NCBI RefSeq assembly: GCF_042650125.1
Contig: NZ_JBHSAP010000015.1
Coordinates: 434,001-498,000 of the forward strand
Direction of reading: 5' to 3'
Source: Salinithrix halophila
GTDB lineage: Bacteria; Bacillota; Bacilli; Thermoactinomycetales; DSM-45169
Length of the DNA: 64,000 nucleotides
Shown: piece after piece, positions 41,546-50,436 of the stretch
How positions within the stretch are numbered: position 1 is the first letter of the stretch
How the letters are laid out: the number at the start of each line of letters is the position of its first letter
Position numbers and translations under genes: made by a program
Notes under the pieces: model-generated
Seen by the model: the letters and a program-made list of their open reading frames with translations, nothing else
What the model was told of the DNA's origin: nothing
The model's database searches: none

Positions 41546-42550
41546 TTGAAGAAAAAAAGGTTTGTCGTTATCATCGTCTGTTTGACTATGGTTTTGTTGT
41601 TCGCTATGGTCCCATCCTCGACCGCTGTCGGCTCCTTGGAAAGTGGTCCGGAAGCCCTGATTATTCGGGCGGATCGGATTGAGTCCAAAGGATTGCTTCT
41701 CGGTCTGAGGAAGGGCAACCACGGGTTGGTTCTAAACCTCAAAATCCGCCAAGCCAACCTATCTGGGATGGAGATGGCCGGATCCTACAGAAATAGCAGT
41801 AGCAGGTGGAATCTAGGCATCCAGGACCCGGGTCCCGTATCCATCCAAGGCTTGTCAGTGAATGTCAGCGCAATCGGATTCAAAATCAAACCGGGAGATT
41901 TCATCCAATTTGAAAAACCCATGCAGATCGGTTCTTTGATGCCCGCCATCGTCCTTCACGATGTATATCTCCGTGTTGAGAAGATGGAAGCCGAAAAGGC
42001 CCGGATGCCGGCGTTGGATCTGGAGGCCGGGAAAGAGGTCTCCCTGGCTCCTCCCGATGGAGGTCTATTCATCGATTTACGCGGGTTTTCTTCCATGGGT
42101 GAGGGGAAGGCGGAAGACACGATCAACGACATGCTGGCTCAGAACGGGGACGCCAAACAAGGCAAGCCGACGAAGAAGCCCGACAAAAAGGCGGGAGGGA
42201 GCACAGGGGAAGAGCCATCAAAAGGGCCGGAGGAGCCGGACGAAAAAGGTGATTTACCGGAAAAGGAGCCCAAGGAGCCGCCTCCTGGTGATGGGCCAGA
42301 TCAACCGGGCCCACAAAAAGAAAGGGTGGTACTCAAGCGTTATTTTCCTGCCCTTGAGATCGTCGGCAAGGCGAGAAAGTACGATTCTCGTGTGATCCTG
42401 ATCCAGGGGAAAAAGGAGTACGATGCTAAGGATTGGGGGCGTGTCTTCCTAATGAAGCGTTTTTCCGGAACGGAAATGGAGATCACCGCCGAAGGGACGG
42501 ATGCGGAAAAGGCTGTTAAAGAGTTAGCGGAGTGGTTTGGTGAGAAATAA
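41546..42550 (+). CDS. exported protein with an HPr-like C-terminal domain lacking the active His
   Basis: 334 residues. Signal peptide (VVIIVCLTMVLLFAMVPSSTA); a beta-rich domain to about residue 185 related in style to the first gene of the cluster (LIIRADRIESKGLLLGL); a Lys/Pro/Glu/Gly-rich linker (about 200-260). The last about 70 residues (YFPALEIVGKARKYDSRVIL, WGRVFLMKRFSGTEMEITAE, EGTDAEKAVKELAEWF) align with phosphocarrier HPr. The HPr His15 position is Arg and Arg17 is Phe, so it cannot be a phosphocarrier. TTG start after GGGGGAGGA. Third gene of the cluster. Confidence 0.7.
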   Translation: MKKKRFVVIIVCLTMVLLFAMVPSSTAVGSLESGPEALIIRADRIESKGLLLGLRKGNHGLVLNLKIRQANLSGMEMAGSYRNSSSRWNLGIQDPGPVSIQGLSVNVSAIGFKIKPGDFIQFEKPMQIGSLMPAIVLHDVYLRVEKMEAEKARMPALDLEAGKEVSLAPPDGGLFIDLRGFSSMGEGKAEDTINDMLAQNGDAKQGKPTKKPDKKAGGSTGEEPSKGPEEPDEKGDLPEKEPKEPPPGDGPDQPGPQKERVVLKRYFPALEIVGKARKYDSRVILIQGKKEYDAKDWGRVFLMKRFSGTEMEITAEGTDAEKAVKELAEWFGEK

Positions 42551-42560
42551 CGGATTAAAA

Positions 42561-42588
42561 AGGGGCTACCTTCTAAAGGTAGCCCCTT
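42561..42588 (+). terminator. Rho-independent terminator of the DUF6230 cluster
   Basis: GGGGCTACCTT and AAGGTAGCCCC around CTA, then TT. Confidence 0.75.
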
Positions 42589-42619
42589 ATACATGCAAGA
42601 ATTAGAGGTTGAAAGAATG

Positions 42620-42642
42620 AAAAAGCCGGGCTGTCAGCCCGG
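42620..42642 (-). terminator. Rho-independent terminator of the siderophore operon
   Basis: Minus strand: CCGGGCTG, 1-nt centre, CAGCCCGG, then CTTTTT. Confidence 0.8.
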
Positions 42643-42668
42643 TCTCTATCGCCGTTTTATTATCCGGT

Positions 42669-43442
42669 TCAGGGGCGGGAACGAAGGAGGGCTTTGCCGC
42701 TGTCGCAGGCAGGCTTTTGCACACGGGGGCAGTTAATGCAGGGGGCTGCTCCTGGAAGGCGGTGATAGAGGCAACAGGTCTGCCGGAGGCGCAGTTCCTG
42801 ATCCGCTTTGGTGGGATGGGGAGCACAGCGGAAATCGGCTGCAAGCGGGTTGGTTCGGCCGTCAGCGGTTAAGGAGAGCCCGGAAGCCGTCAGATAGCGA
42901 AAGTCTCGGATAATTCGCTCCTGCTCCGCCGGGGAGTCAGTCTCCCGGCTCCATGTCTCGTAAAAGTGATGAAGATAGATACGTGCGCTCTCCCATAGGA
43001 TCGAAGCTGGGACATGGTGGGACAGGCTTCCCAGCACCCGGTCCAGATTATCGGAGAAGAGACGACGTACCGCCTGTTCCCGCCAGACTTCTCTGTCCCC
43101 TTCCGGGCAAGAATGGATGGCCCCGTCCATCCATTCCAGCGTTACTTCCCATCCTTCACCAAAAGAAAGCTGTAAGTTTTCCGATGCATCATTGCGGGCG
43201 CGGTTTAGTCGCGTGATTTCATGGAGACTTGTTGAAAGCAGTCGGGCGGCATATCGTTTGGCTAACATGGAAGCGGCGACAGGAAGTTCTTCCGTTCCAA
43301 TACGCCGGGCCCAGGCAGCGAGTACTTCATCCCGCCGATCTGGTTCGGTCAACTCTGATGCCGTCAGGGTAAGAAAAGGTTTTGGATGACGGGTGAGAGA
43401 AGCCCTTCTTTGCTTGTCGTTTCGGTCCTGGGCAGGTATCAT
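42669..43442 (-). CDS. fhuF: FhuF-like siderophore-iron reductase (2Fe-2S)
   Basis: 257 residues. The C-terminus carries CCLYHRLPGAAPCINC, exactly the CC-x10-C-x2-C pattern that binds the [2Fe-2S] cluster of FhuF. It reduces Fe(III) in imported siderophores so that iron is released in the cytoplasm. The N-terminal part is helical and poorly conserved, as usual. Last gene of the permease-permease-ATPase-reductase operon; 7 bp from the ATPase stop. Confidence 0.85.
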   Translation of the reverse strand: MIPAQDRNDKQRRASLTRHPKPFLTLTASELTEPDRRDEVLAAWARRIGTEELPVAASMLAKRYAARLLSTSLHEITRLNRARNDASENLQLSFGEGWEVTLEWMDGAIHSCPEGDREVWREQAVRRLFSDNLDRVLGSLSHHVPASILWESARIYLHHFYETWSRETDSPAEQERIIRDFRYLTASGLSLTADGRTNPLAADFRCAPHPTKADQELRLRQTCCLYHRLPGAAPCINCPRVQKPACDSGKALLRSRP

Positions 43443-43449
43443 TTTCTCC

Positions 43450-44274
43450 TCATCCTCCTGCGACCGTCAGTCGGTTGCTGCGAAGAAGACGTCCCTTGCC
43501 GTGGGGAACGCACATCGGGGTGCCAAAGACAGGATCGGGGATTACCTGGCAATTCAACCGGAAGACGTTTCGCACTAACTCTTCCGAGATAATCTCTTCC
43601 GGGCGCCCTTGGGCGAAGATCTTGCCTCCACTGATAGCCACGATATGGTGAGCATAGCGGCAGGCAAGGTTGAGATCGTGAAGCACCATGATAATGGTCC
43701 GACCTTCCTCGGCGTTGAGGTCGTAGAGAAGGTCCAGCACGTCGATCTGATGGGTCAGGTCCAGGTAAGTCGTTGGTTCGTCCAGGAGCAGGATATCCGT
43801 TCCCTGGGCGAGAGTCATGGCGATCCATGCCCGTTGTCGTTGTCCTCCTGACAGGGAATCGACTGGGCGGTACTTCAGGGAGGACATCCCGGTCACCTCC
43901 AGGGCCCACTCCACCATCTCTTCATCTTCCGAGGACCACTGGGACAGCCAGTTCTGATGAGGATACCGACCCTGTTTGGCCAGTTGCATCACCGTCAGAC
44001 CTTCCGGCGCCACAGGCCCCTGAGGCAGGATAGCCAACTCACGGGCGGTTTTTCGGGTGGATTGGCTGGTGATATCCTGGCCGTTGAGGAGCACTGAACC
44101 GCTCTGCGGCTTCAGAAGGCGGGCAAGCGAACGGAGCAGGGTGGATTTTCCGCATCCATTGGAACCAACCAAGACCGTGATCTGTCCCTTAGGAATAATG
44201 AGATCCAGTTCTTCGATGACAGGGGAAGAACCGTATGCCAGTGTCAAGTTGTCAGTTACTAAAGTCGGTTTCAA
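43450..44274 (-). CDS. ferric-siderophore ABC transporter ATP-binding protein (FecE/YusV type)
   Basis: 274 residues. Walker A GSNGCGKSTLLRSL, signature DSLSGGQRQRAWIAM, Walker B DILLLDEPTTYLD and switch His in IIMVLHDLNLA. The LTDNLTLAYGSSPVIEELDL-like start and overall pattern are those of the iron-chelate importers. 36 bp after the second permease. Energises import with the two FecCD permeases. Confidence 0.93.
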   Translation of the reverse strand: MKPTLVTDNLTLAYGSSPVIEELDLIIPKGQITVLVGSNGCGKSTLLRSLARLLKPQSGSVLLNGQDITSQSTRKTARELAILPQGPVAPEGLTVMQLAKQGRYPHQNWLSQWSSEDEEMVEWALEVTGMSSLKYRPVDSLSGGQRQRAWIAMTLAQGTDILLLDEPTTYLDLTHQIDVLDLLYDLNAEEGRTIIMVLHDLNLACRYAHHIVAISGGKIFAQGRPEEIISEELVRNVFRLNCQVIPDPVFGTPMCVPHGKGRLLRSNRLTVAGG

Positions 44275-44310
44275 GAGCGAACCCTCCCGGTTTCCTCAGA
44301 TTCGAGGGAG

Positions 44311-45351
44311 TTAAGACTGTCGTCCGCTTCGGTACAGGAGAAGGATGAGAAACGGTGCCCCAAGTGCCGCTGTAAACAGGCCGGCAGGCAGGTCCAGGGG
44401 GCTGAAGGCAGTACGAGCGATCAGGTCGGCAGCCATCACCAGAAAACCGCCGGTCAACCCAGCAACGGGGAGCAGTTGTCCGTAGGACGGTCCTGTGAGC
44501 AATCGAGCGATGTGCGGAGACATCAGGCCGACGAAAGCGATCGGGCCGGCAACCGCCACCGCGGAACTGGCTAGGGCAACGCTGATCAGAATCAGCAAAA
44601 GTCGTTGACGCTGAACCGCATGCCCGATCCCTGCTGCCACCGCATCACCCATCTGCTGGGCGTTCAAATGGCGGCTGGAGAGAAGAGCCAGGAGCGTGAA
44701 TAGGATCAGCCAAGGCAGGAATAGGTTGACAGTCTCCCAGGAGCTGGCGTAGACGCTTCCCGCAAGCCAGACCATTGCCTGGTTGGTAGCGTAGATGGGG
44801 CTTAGAATCAACAGCAGGGTCGTTAGACCGTTGGCCGCCGCATTGATTCCCACGCCGATCAATACCAAGCGCAGGGGGGAGATCCCTTTCTTCCACGCGA
44901 GAAAATAAATCAACAGGGCGGTCAAAGAGCCGCCGATAAGTGCGGCGACAGGAAGCCATGATGCCGCCGATCCGGTGAAAAGGGTGAGGGCGGCCACGGC
45001 TGCTACCGAAGCCCCCCCAGTAATCCCGATCACGTCGGGGGAGGCGAGTGGGTTCCTCATCACTCCCTGAAGGATAGATCCGGAAAGGGCCATGGCAATT
45101 CCTATCAGAAGGGCGGTCAAGACACGGGGCAAGCGAAGTGTCTGGATAATCATTTCATCTGCCGGATTGCCAATTCCGATCAGGGCCTTCCCAGCGTCCA
45201 GGGGAAGGATAGTCATTTCGCCCACCCCGACGCTGATAATCAGCAACGCTCCGCACAGGCAGGTCAGGGCGAGAATCAGAGTGAGGGCCCGCAGGCTGAG
45301 CTGGGCGGAGATGGGAAGGGATTGGCATCGAATCGTCACATGCTTCATCAC
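44311..45351 (-). CDS. ferric-siderophore ABC permease (FecCD family), second subunit
   Basis: 346 residues, about 9-10 helices. FecCD features: TLRLPRVLTALLIGIAMALS, GSILQGVMRNPLASPDVIGI, and GPIAFVGLMSPHIARLLTG near the C-terminus (coupling helix region). Its ATG overlaps the stop of the upstream permease (ATGA), so the pair is translationally coupled and likely forms a heterodimer. Confidence 0.94.
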   Translation of the reverse strand: MMKHVTIRCQSLPISAQLSLRALTLILALTCLCGALLIISVGVGEMTILPLDAGKALIGIGNPADEMIIQTLRLPRVLTALLIGIAMALSGSILQGVMRNPLASPDVIGITGGASVAAVAALTLFTGSAASWLPVAALIGGSLTALLIYFLAWKKGISPLRLVLIGVGINAAANGLTTLLLILSPIYATNQAMVWLAGSVYASSWETVNLFLPWLILFTLLALLSSRHLNAQQMGDAVAAGIGHAVQRQRLLLILISVALASSAVAVAGPIAFVGLMSPHIARLLTGPSYGQLLPVAGLTGGFLVMAADLIARTAFSPLDLPAGLFTAALGAPFLILLLYRSGRQS

Positions 45352-46397
45352 TCTGAGACGCTCCTTCGGGCGATATAGATAAAGAAAGGAGCTCCGATCA
45401 AGGCGGTGAGGACCCCGACTGGTACTTCATCGGATAGGACATGGGCCCCTAAATCGGAGAGAAAGGCCATCACAGGCCCCCCCGGCATAATCAGGTACCG
45501 GGCACCGATATCCGCCAGCAACAAGAAGGTTGCTCCTAGAACAGCGCAGTAAGGGAGGATCCAGCGGTAATCAGAGCCCACCAGGAAACGTGCGAGATGA
45601 GGGATTACCAACCCGACCAGTCCGATCGGTCCGGCGACAGCGACGCTGCCCCCAGCCAGTAGGACGACGGCAAGAGCCGCTGTCAGTTTTACCCATGCTG
45701 TCCGTTGACCAAGACCTTTGGCCACGTCTTCACCGATTGTCAGGGTCGTGATGGAACGTCCCAAAAGAAGAGCGACCACCCATGCGATGGCGAAAAAAGG
45801 GAGAACATTCACCAGGGTCTCCAGGTTACGACCGACGATGGAACCGGACAGCCAATAAAGGATCTCGTCCAGAGCGTTTTCATCGGTAACGAGGATCCCC
45901 TGGGTCAGGGTGTTGAAAAAGGCGGTTATCGCCGCTCCCGCCAATGTCAACTTGATCGGTGTCAAACCTTCACGTCCCAGGGTGCTTAAACCGTAAACAA
46001 CCAGCCCGCTGACAGCCGCACCGAGAAAGGCGATCCAGGTAAAGGATGCATAGGAGCGGACAGAGAAAAAGCTGGATGCCATGACCACGAAAAAAGCGGC
46101 CCCGGCATTGATACCAAAGATTCCGGGAGAGGCAAGGGGATTCCGGGTTAGCGCCTGCATCAACGCCCCGGCAATCCCTAGGCTTGCTCCCACACAAACG
46201 GCAATGAGAGCCCGGGGGAGGCGGGTAGTTTTTACCACGAGTTGTTCTTTTGTCGGGTCTGACGCCTGCCAGGCATCCATCATCGTATACCAGTCGATGT
46301 GAGTCAGCCCGAGCTTAATACTGCCGACGAAACAGGCGGCTAGTGCCACCAATCCGATGAACAGTCCCACTGGGCGGAGGGTTCCTTGAAGGGGCAT
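45348..46397 (-). CDS. ferric-siderophore ABC permease (FecCD family), first subunit
   Basis: 349 residues. Same family: TTRLPRALIAVCVGASLGIA, GALMQALTRNPLASPGIFGI, GPIGLVGLVIPHLARFLVG. Ribosome site GGAGATCGAG. First gene of the minus-strand operon, starting 61 bp from the perfect Fur box, divergent from the binding-protein gene. Closest in layout to the B. subtilis YfiZ-YfhA hydroxamate system (inference). Confidence 0.94.
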   Translation of the reverse strand: MPLQGTLRPVGLFIGLVALAACFVGSIKLGLTHIDWYTMMDAWQASDPTKEQLVVKTTRLPRALIAVCVGASLGIAGALMQALTRNPLASPGIFGINAGAAFFVVMASSFFSVRSYASFTWIAFLGAAVSGLVVYGLSTLGREGLTPIKLTLAGAAITAFFNTLTQGILVTDENALDEILYWLSGSIVGRNLETLVNVLPFFAIAWVVALLLGRSITTLTIGEDVAKGLGQRTAWVKLTAALAVVLLAGGSVAVAGPIGLVGLVIPHLARFLVGSDYRWILPYCAVLGATFLLLADIGARYLIMPGGPVMAFLSDLGAHVLSDEVPVGVLTALIGAPFFIYIARRSVSE

Positions 46398-46457
46398 GGC
46401 TCGATCTCCTATATCATCTGCGAATACAGACCGGATGCATTTTTGCTCTCCCTTGTA

Positions 46458-46472
46458 TGATAATCATTATCA
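46458..46472 (-). promoter_or_regulatory. Fur box 1 (perfect 7-1-7)
   Basis: TGATAATCATTATCA, identical to the Bacillus Fur consensus. It lies on the permease side of the divergent promoter region. Confidence 0.93.
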
Positions 46473-46490
46473 GTAGAGGCGTCAATAAGC

Positions 46491-46505
46491 TGATAATCAT
46501 TCTCA
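46491..46505. promoter_or_regulatory. Fur box 2
   Basis: TGATAATCATTCTCA, one mismatch to the 7-1-7 consensus, in the middle of the divergent region. Confidence 0.88.
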
Positions 46506-46514
46506 ATTTATTTC

Positions 46515-46543
46515 TTGACAGAAACAACTCGACTGTCTACGAT
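46515..46543 (+). promoter_or_regulatory. promoter of the siderophore-binding lipoprotein gene
   Basis: TTGACA (46515-46520), 17-nt spacer, TACGAT (46538-46543). Fur boxes 2 and 3 flank it. Confidence 0.7.
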
Positions 46544-46554
46544 AATGTCAGTAC

Positions 46555-46569
46555 TGAAAATCATTATCA
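46555..46569 (+). promoter_or_regulatory. Fur box 3
   Basis: TGAAAATCATTATCA, one mismatch, just downstream of the probable transcription start of the binding-protein gene, so bound Fur would block initiation. Confidence 0.9.
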
Positions 46570-46593
46570 ACGAGAGATTGGGAGGATGCAGAT

Positions 46594-47556
46594 ATGAGAT
46601 TGGGTCGTATACAAAAAAGAATCATGGCCGCCATGTTGGCCTTCGGTCTGCTGATCACAGCGGGTTGCGGAGCGAATTCAGCAGATCAAAAATCTTCGGA
46701 AAACAAGGAGAATGAAAAGGAGCGCGTGGTCAAGCACGCCGTGGGTGAAACCAAGATTAAAGGTACCCCGAAACGGGTTGTTACACTGACCAACGATGCT
46801 ACCGACAATACCCTGGCTCTGGGAGTCAAACCAGTGGGAGCCGTGAAGTCCTGGATTGGTGATCCTTACTATGACTTTATTTCCGATGATATGAAAGGGG
46901 TCAAGGTGGTAGGCGAAGAAGTACAGCCCAATCTGGAAGCGATCGCCGCGCTCAAGCCGGATCTGATTATCGGCAGCAAAGTGCGCCACGAAAAAATCTA
47001 TAAGCAGCTTTCCGGGATCGCCCCAACTGTCTATACTGAAACAGTGGGCCACGTCTGGAAAGACAATTTCAAACTGCATGCAAAAGCCTTGAATAAAGAA
47101 GAGGAAGCCGACAAGCAGTTGGAGAATTGGGATAAGAAGATCGCCGACTTCAAGAAGAAAATGGGAGATAAACTGGATACGAAAGTCTCGATCATCCGCT
47201 TCCTGCCGGGAGTCGTGCGAATCCACCACAACGGATTCCCTGATGCGATTGTGAAGGAAGCCGGCCTAGACAGGCCCAAGGTACAGAAGAAAGAAGAGCA
47301 CTCCAGTGAGGTAACGGAAGAGCGCATCCCCGATATGGACGGCGATGTGATGTTTGTCCTAACTATGGAAGCTGGAGATGGCAAGGCAACCAAATTGGAG
47401 AAGGAATGGATGAACAAGCCCCTCTTCAAAAAGCTGGACGTAGTGAAAAAGGACCGTGTCTACAAAGTCAACGATATCTACTGGAACCTCTCCGGGGGTA
47501 TCCAGGGAGCCAACAGAATGCTGGATGATCTGGAGAAGCATCTGGCCAAGAAGTGA
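46594..47556 (+). CDS. iron-siderophore ABC transporter substrate-binding lipoprotein
   Basis: 320 residues. Lipobox LLITAGC (Cys about residue 27) anchors it to the membrane. It is then a periplasmic-binding-type FecB/FatB protein: GTPKRVVTLTNDATDNTLAL, NLEAIAALKPDLIIGSKVRH, SIIRFLPGVVRIHHNGFP. It resembles the YfiY group for hydroxamate siderophores of the schizokinen type (inference). Divergent from the permease operon with shared Fur boxes; closed by its own terminator. Confidence 0.92.
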   Translation: MRLGRIQKRIMAAMLAFGLLITAGCGANSADQKSSENKENEKERVVKHAVGETKIKGTPKRVVTLTNDATDNTLALGVKPVGAVKSWIGDPYYDFISDDMKGVKVVGEEVQPNLEAIAALKPDLIIGSKVRHEKIYKQLSGIAPTVYTETVGHVWKDNFKLHAKALNKEEEADKQLENWDKKIADFKKKMGDKLDTKVSIIRFLPGVVRIHHNGFPDAIVKEAGLDRPKVQKKEEHSSEVTEERIPDMDGDVMFVLTMEAGDGKATKLEKEWMNKPLFKKLDVVKKDRVYKVNDIYWNLSGGIQGANRMLDDLEKHLAKK

Positions 47557-47651
47557 AGGGCGGGGACGGAGCACTCTCCTCTTAGAGAAACGAGCCCAAG
47601 GCCCCTTGGCTTGGTGAGTGGACATTAACCATGATGACCTCTCATCCATAG

Positions 47652-47679
47652 GGGGACACCGGACAGGTGTCCCTTTTTT
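47652..47679 (+). terminator. Rho-independent terminator after the binding-protein gene
   Basis: GGGACACC and GGTGTCCC arms followed by TTTTTT. Confidence 0.88.
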
Positions 47680-47737
47680 GTGTAAAAAAAGGGGGATCCC
47701 GCTTCCCTCTCAGCATGAGCGATGGCGAGGATGTGTA

Positions 47738-47746
47738 TGGTATAAT
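47738..47746 (+). promoter_or_regulatory. extended -10 promoter of the glycosyltransferase gene
   Basis: TGGTATAAT (47738-47746), a TGn-extended perfect -10. No clear -35. Confidence 0.55.
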
Positions 47747-47833
47747 AAGGGACAATTGAAACCGCCCGGGGTTTTCGAACGTTCCATGGGGTGAGTCAAT
47801 CTGTCGCCCGGTGAGAAAAAGAGAGGTGGAAGT

Positions 47834-49033
47834 ATGATGGATCGCGTGATGCCCTCAGGCGGTCTGCCAACTGATCGGGGATGGGCCTCAGCGACGGTCG
47901 TGGGCCATAATAAGGACGTCCTGCTTGTGTCGGAGAATTTCGGAGCAGGGCACACCCGAGCCGCCGAAGCGCTGGCAAGAGGAATTGGGGAAGCGGACGC
48001 CGGCATTCGGGTCCATATGGTGGAATTGGGTCGCGAACTGCGCCCGCAGATGAACCAAGCCTTATTATATTCCTACTTGGGGATGATTCGGAAAGCCCCC
48101 AATCTGTGGCGCAAAGTGTACGGACGTCACCATGGCCGTTCTTTTCCCCGTTGGATCGAATGGTGTTTGTACCATTCCCTTTATTCCAGCCTTTCGGAGT
48201 ATATCCAGCGTTTCCAACCCCGGTTGGTTGTATCGACCCACCCCTTCGCCAGTTCGGGGATCGCCCGTCTCAAGCGGGAGGGGACTCCTCTATTACTGTG
48301 TACGGTTATAACGGATTTTGCTGCCCATGGATCTTGGGTTAATCCGGAGGTGGATCTTTATCTGGTTCCTCACCACGGGGTGAAGGATCAGTTGATCTGG
48401 ATGGGGGTAAAGCCCGGACGAATTGCTGTAACGGGAATCCCTGCCGATAATCGCTTCTGGGAAGAAAAGGACAAAACGGAGACCCGGCTTCGGCTGGGGC
48501 TGAAGCCGATGCCGACGGTATTGATTTTAGGGGGCGGTCTCGGTGTGGGGCGTACCAGTGACATGGTACGTACAGCTGCTAAATGGAAGGATCATCTCCA
48601 GCTGGTGGTATGTACCGGGCACAATGAAAAACTGAGGGAATCCTTCCTCCAATGTGAAGAGTTAAAGCATCCCCATGTCCATATCACCGGTTTTACAAGA
48701 GAGATCGCGGACTGGATGGATGCTGCAGATATCATCTTATCCAAACCCGGCGGTATGACTTGTACAGAGGCTATCGCCAAAGGCAAGCCTCTTCTCCTCT
48801 TCGGTTCGATCCCCGGACATGAGGAGAAGAATAGTCACTTTATGGAAGAGCAAGGTCTGGCGGTACGGGTTTCCGATGAAGAAGAACTGGACGGGTGGTT
48901 CCATCGTCTGCTAACGGACGAACACTGTTTTGACCGGGTTCGCGAGCAGATGCTGACATGGCGGTGGAAGATCCATCCCTCCCGAAGCGTATCCGCAGTT
49001 CTTCACCTATTGGAACCCTCTACTGCCCGATAA
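47834..49033 (+). CDS. MGDG-synthase/UgtP-like glycolipid glycosyltransferase
   Basis: 399 residues. The N-terminal MGDG synthase domain opens with LLVSENFGAGHTRAAEALA. The C-terminal GT28 domain has GGGLGVGRTSDM, HITGFTREIADWMDAADI and KPGGMTCTEAIAKGKPLLLF for UDP-sugar binding. The family transfers glucose or galactose to diacylglycerol at the inner membrane face, giving the lipid anchor of teichoic acids. Ribosome site GAGAGGTGG. Monocistronic; functionally linked to dgkB in the same window. Confidence 0.88.
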   Translation: MMDRVMPSGGLPTDRGWASATVVGHNKDVLLVSENFGAGHTRAAEALARGIGEADAGIRVHMVELGRELRPQMNQALLYSYLGMIRKAPNLWRKVYGRHHGRSFPRWIEWCLYHSLYSSLSEYIQRFQPRLVVSTHPFASSGIARLKREGTPLLLCTVITDFAAHGSWVNPEVDLYLVPHHGVKDQLIWMGVKPGRIAVTGIPADNRFWEEKDKTETRLRLGLKPMPTVLILGGGLGVGRTSDMVRTAAKWKDHLQLVVCTGHNEKLRESFLQCEELKHPHVHITGFTREIADWMDAADIILSKPGGMTCTEAIAKGKPLLLFGSIPGHEEKNSHFMEEQGLAVRVSDEEELDGWFHRLLTDEHCFDRVREQMLTWRWKIHPSRSVSAVLHLLEPSTAR

Positions 49034-49075
49034 ACCCGCCCGAATACACCCATTTCCCCGGTTGATGAATCGATC

Positions 49076-49104
49076 TTGTTCTTTTTCCAACAGATGGATA
49101 TAAT
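49076..49104 (+). promoter_or_regulatory. sigma-A promoter of the O-antigen-ligase-like gene
   Basis: TTGTTC (49076-49081), 17-nt spacer, TATAAT (49099-49104). Start near 49111. Confidence 0.75.
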
Positions 49105-49145
49105 GCTAACGTGCGTTTATTTTACGGTAAAGGGAGTCTTTGAAG

Positions 49146-50420
49146 TTGGATATGGACTCGCGTCACGAGAAATTAAGGGAGAGATGGGTTCAATTTTTAT
49201 ATATATCGATCCTGTTTTCCCCAGTTTTACCGGCGGCTGTCCTGTTGCTGATGGGGATCATTTCCCCATATCTATTGAAAGGGAAATGGAAGCCTTTCGG
49301 ATGGCCGGAAAGAATCTTCCTCGCCTTCGTCGTTCTCAGCACGGTGAGCTGGGTTTTCAATCCCTACCTTCTGTTTGACTGGTTACCTGTTGCGGTTGTG
49401 CCGATTCTTTCTTTCGGCCTGTATGTGATCCTCTCTGTATGGATGAAACGGGGCCTGGATTGGACATGGGTTCGGTACCAAAAGTTGTACACCATGTTTT
49501 GGATTGCCGGGTTATACCCTGCGATTGTGACCATCTTGCAACGGGTGGATTGGATGCCGATTGGAAGATCCGCCTTTTTTTATTTTTTGGGCTTTTATCC
49601 GATGCAGGCAGAGGGTGTTCGTAGCATCGGTCCTGCTCTAAACTCCAATCTGGCAGCGGCACTCCTGATCTGCCTTGCCCTCCTCAGCATCTACGCTACC
49701 TCCCTGGCGCGTAACCGATGGGAGAAGGCGGGTGCCTTTTTCATCTTTTTCGTCCATTGCGGGGCGATTTGGTGTACAGGTTCCCGGGGTGCCTGGGTTG
49801 GGCTGGTGCTCGGCCTCCTGGTCCAGGTATGGATGACCGGAAAACGAAAACGGGCGGTGGCTTTCTTCCTGGGCTTGGTGGCTGCCGCTATGGTGATCGC
49901 CACAAACAAAACCCTGATACCGCGGGAGGATACGCTTCTTGCCACCTATCACGTTCGTAAATTCGTTTGGCAGAATTCCTTTGAAATCTTTCGCGAAAAT
50001 TGGTTGATTGGAGTATTACCTCTTCATTTTAGCTCGCTTTTTGAAGTGAAGACGGGAAAATTGCTGTTTCACGCGCATAATGTTTTTCTGGGAATTGCTT
50101 CGGAGTACGGCATCTTTGGGCTGTTCTTATTTCTCACTCTCATCGTGGTCACCACCGCCCGTGCCCGCCGCTGGCGGAAGACAGCCAATGATCGGAAGGA
50201 GAAGCGGTTGGCAGGGGTGTTGATCTCCATCATTTTCGCTTTGTTGGGTCACGGGATGTATGATTATCCAATCATCGCTCCCCAGCTCGGACTGATTTTC
50301 ATGTCGTCGGTGATGGTGATTAACGCCCAGTTCGAGCGGCGCTGCTTGCGCCCACCTTGGTGTAAGAACGGGAAGGAGAACGGAGTCGAGCAGTCGAAGG
50401 AGAGGGGACCCCATTTTTGA
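49146..50420 (+). CDS. O-antigen ligase-like (Wzy_C) membrane protein
   Basis: 424 residues, about 11 helices. The Wzy_C/WaaL region has WCTGSRGAWVGLVLGLLVQ and, after a large external loop, HAHNVFLGIASEYGIFGLFL. Such proteins join or polymerise surface glycans. The start is uncertain: TTG 49146 is 9 nt from GGGAG; TTG 49140 and ATG 49152 are alternatives. No other capsule genes are adjacent. The next gene begins 17 bp after its stop. Confidence 0.85.
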   Translation: MDMDSRHEKLRERWVQFLYISILFSPVLPAAVLLLMGIISPYLLKGKWKPFGWPERIFLAFVVLSTVSWVFNPYLLFDWLPVAVVPILSFGLYVILSVWMKRGLDWTWVRYQKLYTMFWIAGLYPAIVTILQRVDWMPIGRSAFFYFLGFYPMQAEGVRSIGPALNSNLAAALLICLALLSIYATSLARNRWEKAGAFFIFFVHCGAIWCTGSRGAWVGLVLGLLVQVWMTGKRKRAVAFFLGLVAAAMVIATNKTLIPREDTLLATYHVRKFVWQNSFEIFRENWLIGVLPLHFSSLFEVKTGKLLFHAHNVFLGIASEYGIFGLFLFLTLIVVTTARARRWRKTANDRKEKRLAGVLISIIFALLGHGMYDYPIIAPQLGLIFMSSVMVINAQFERRCLRPPWCKNGKENGVEQSKERGPHF

Positions 50421-50436
50421 CACCGAGGTGGAACCC

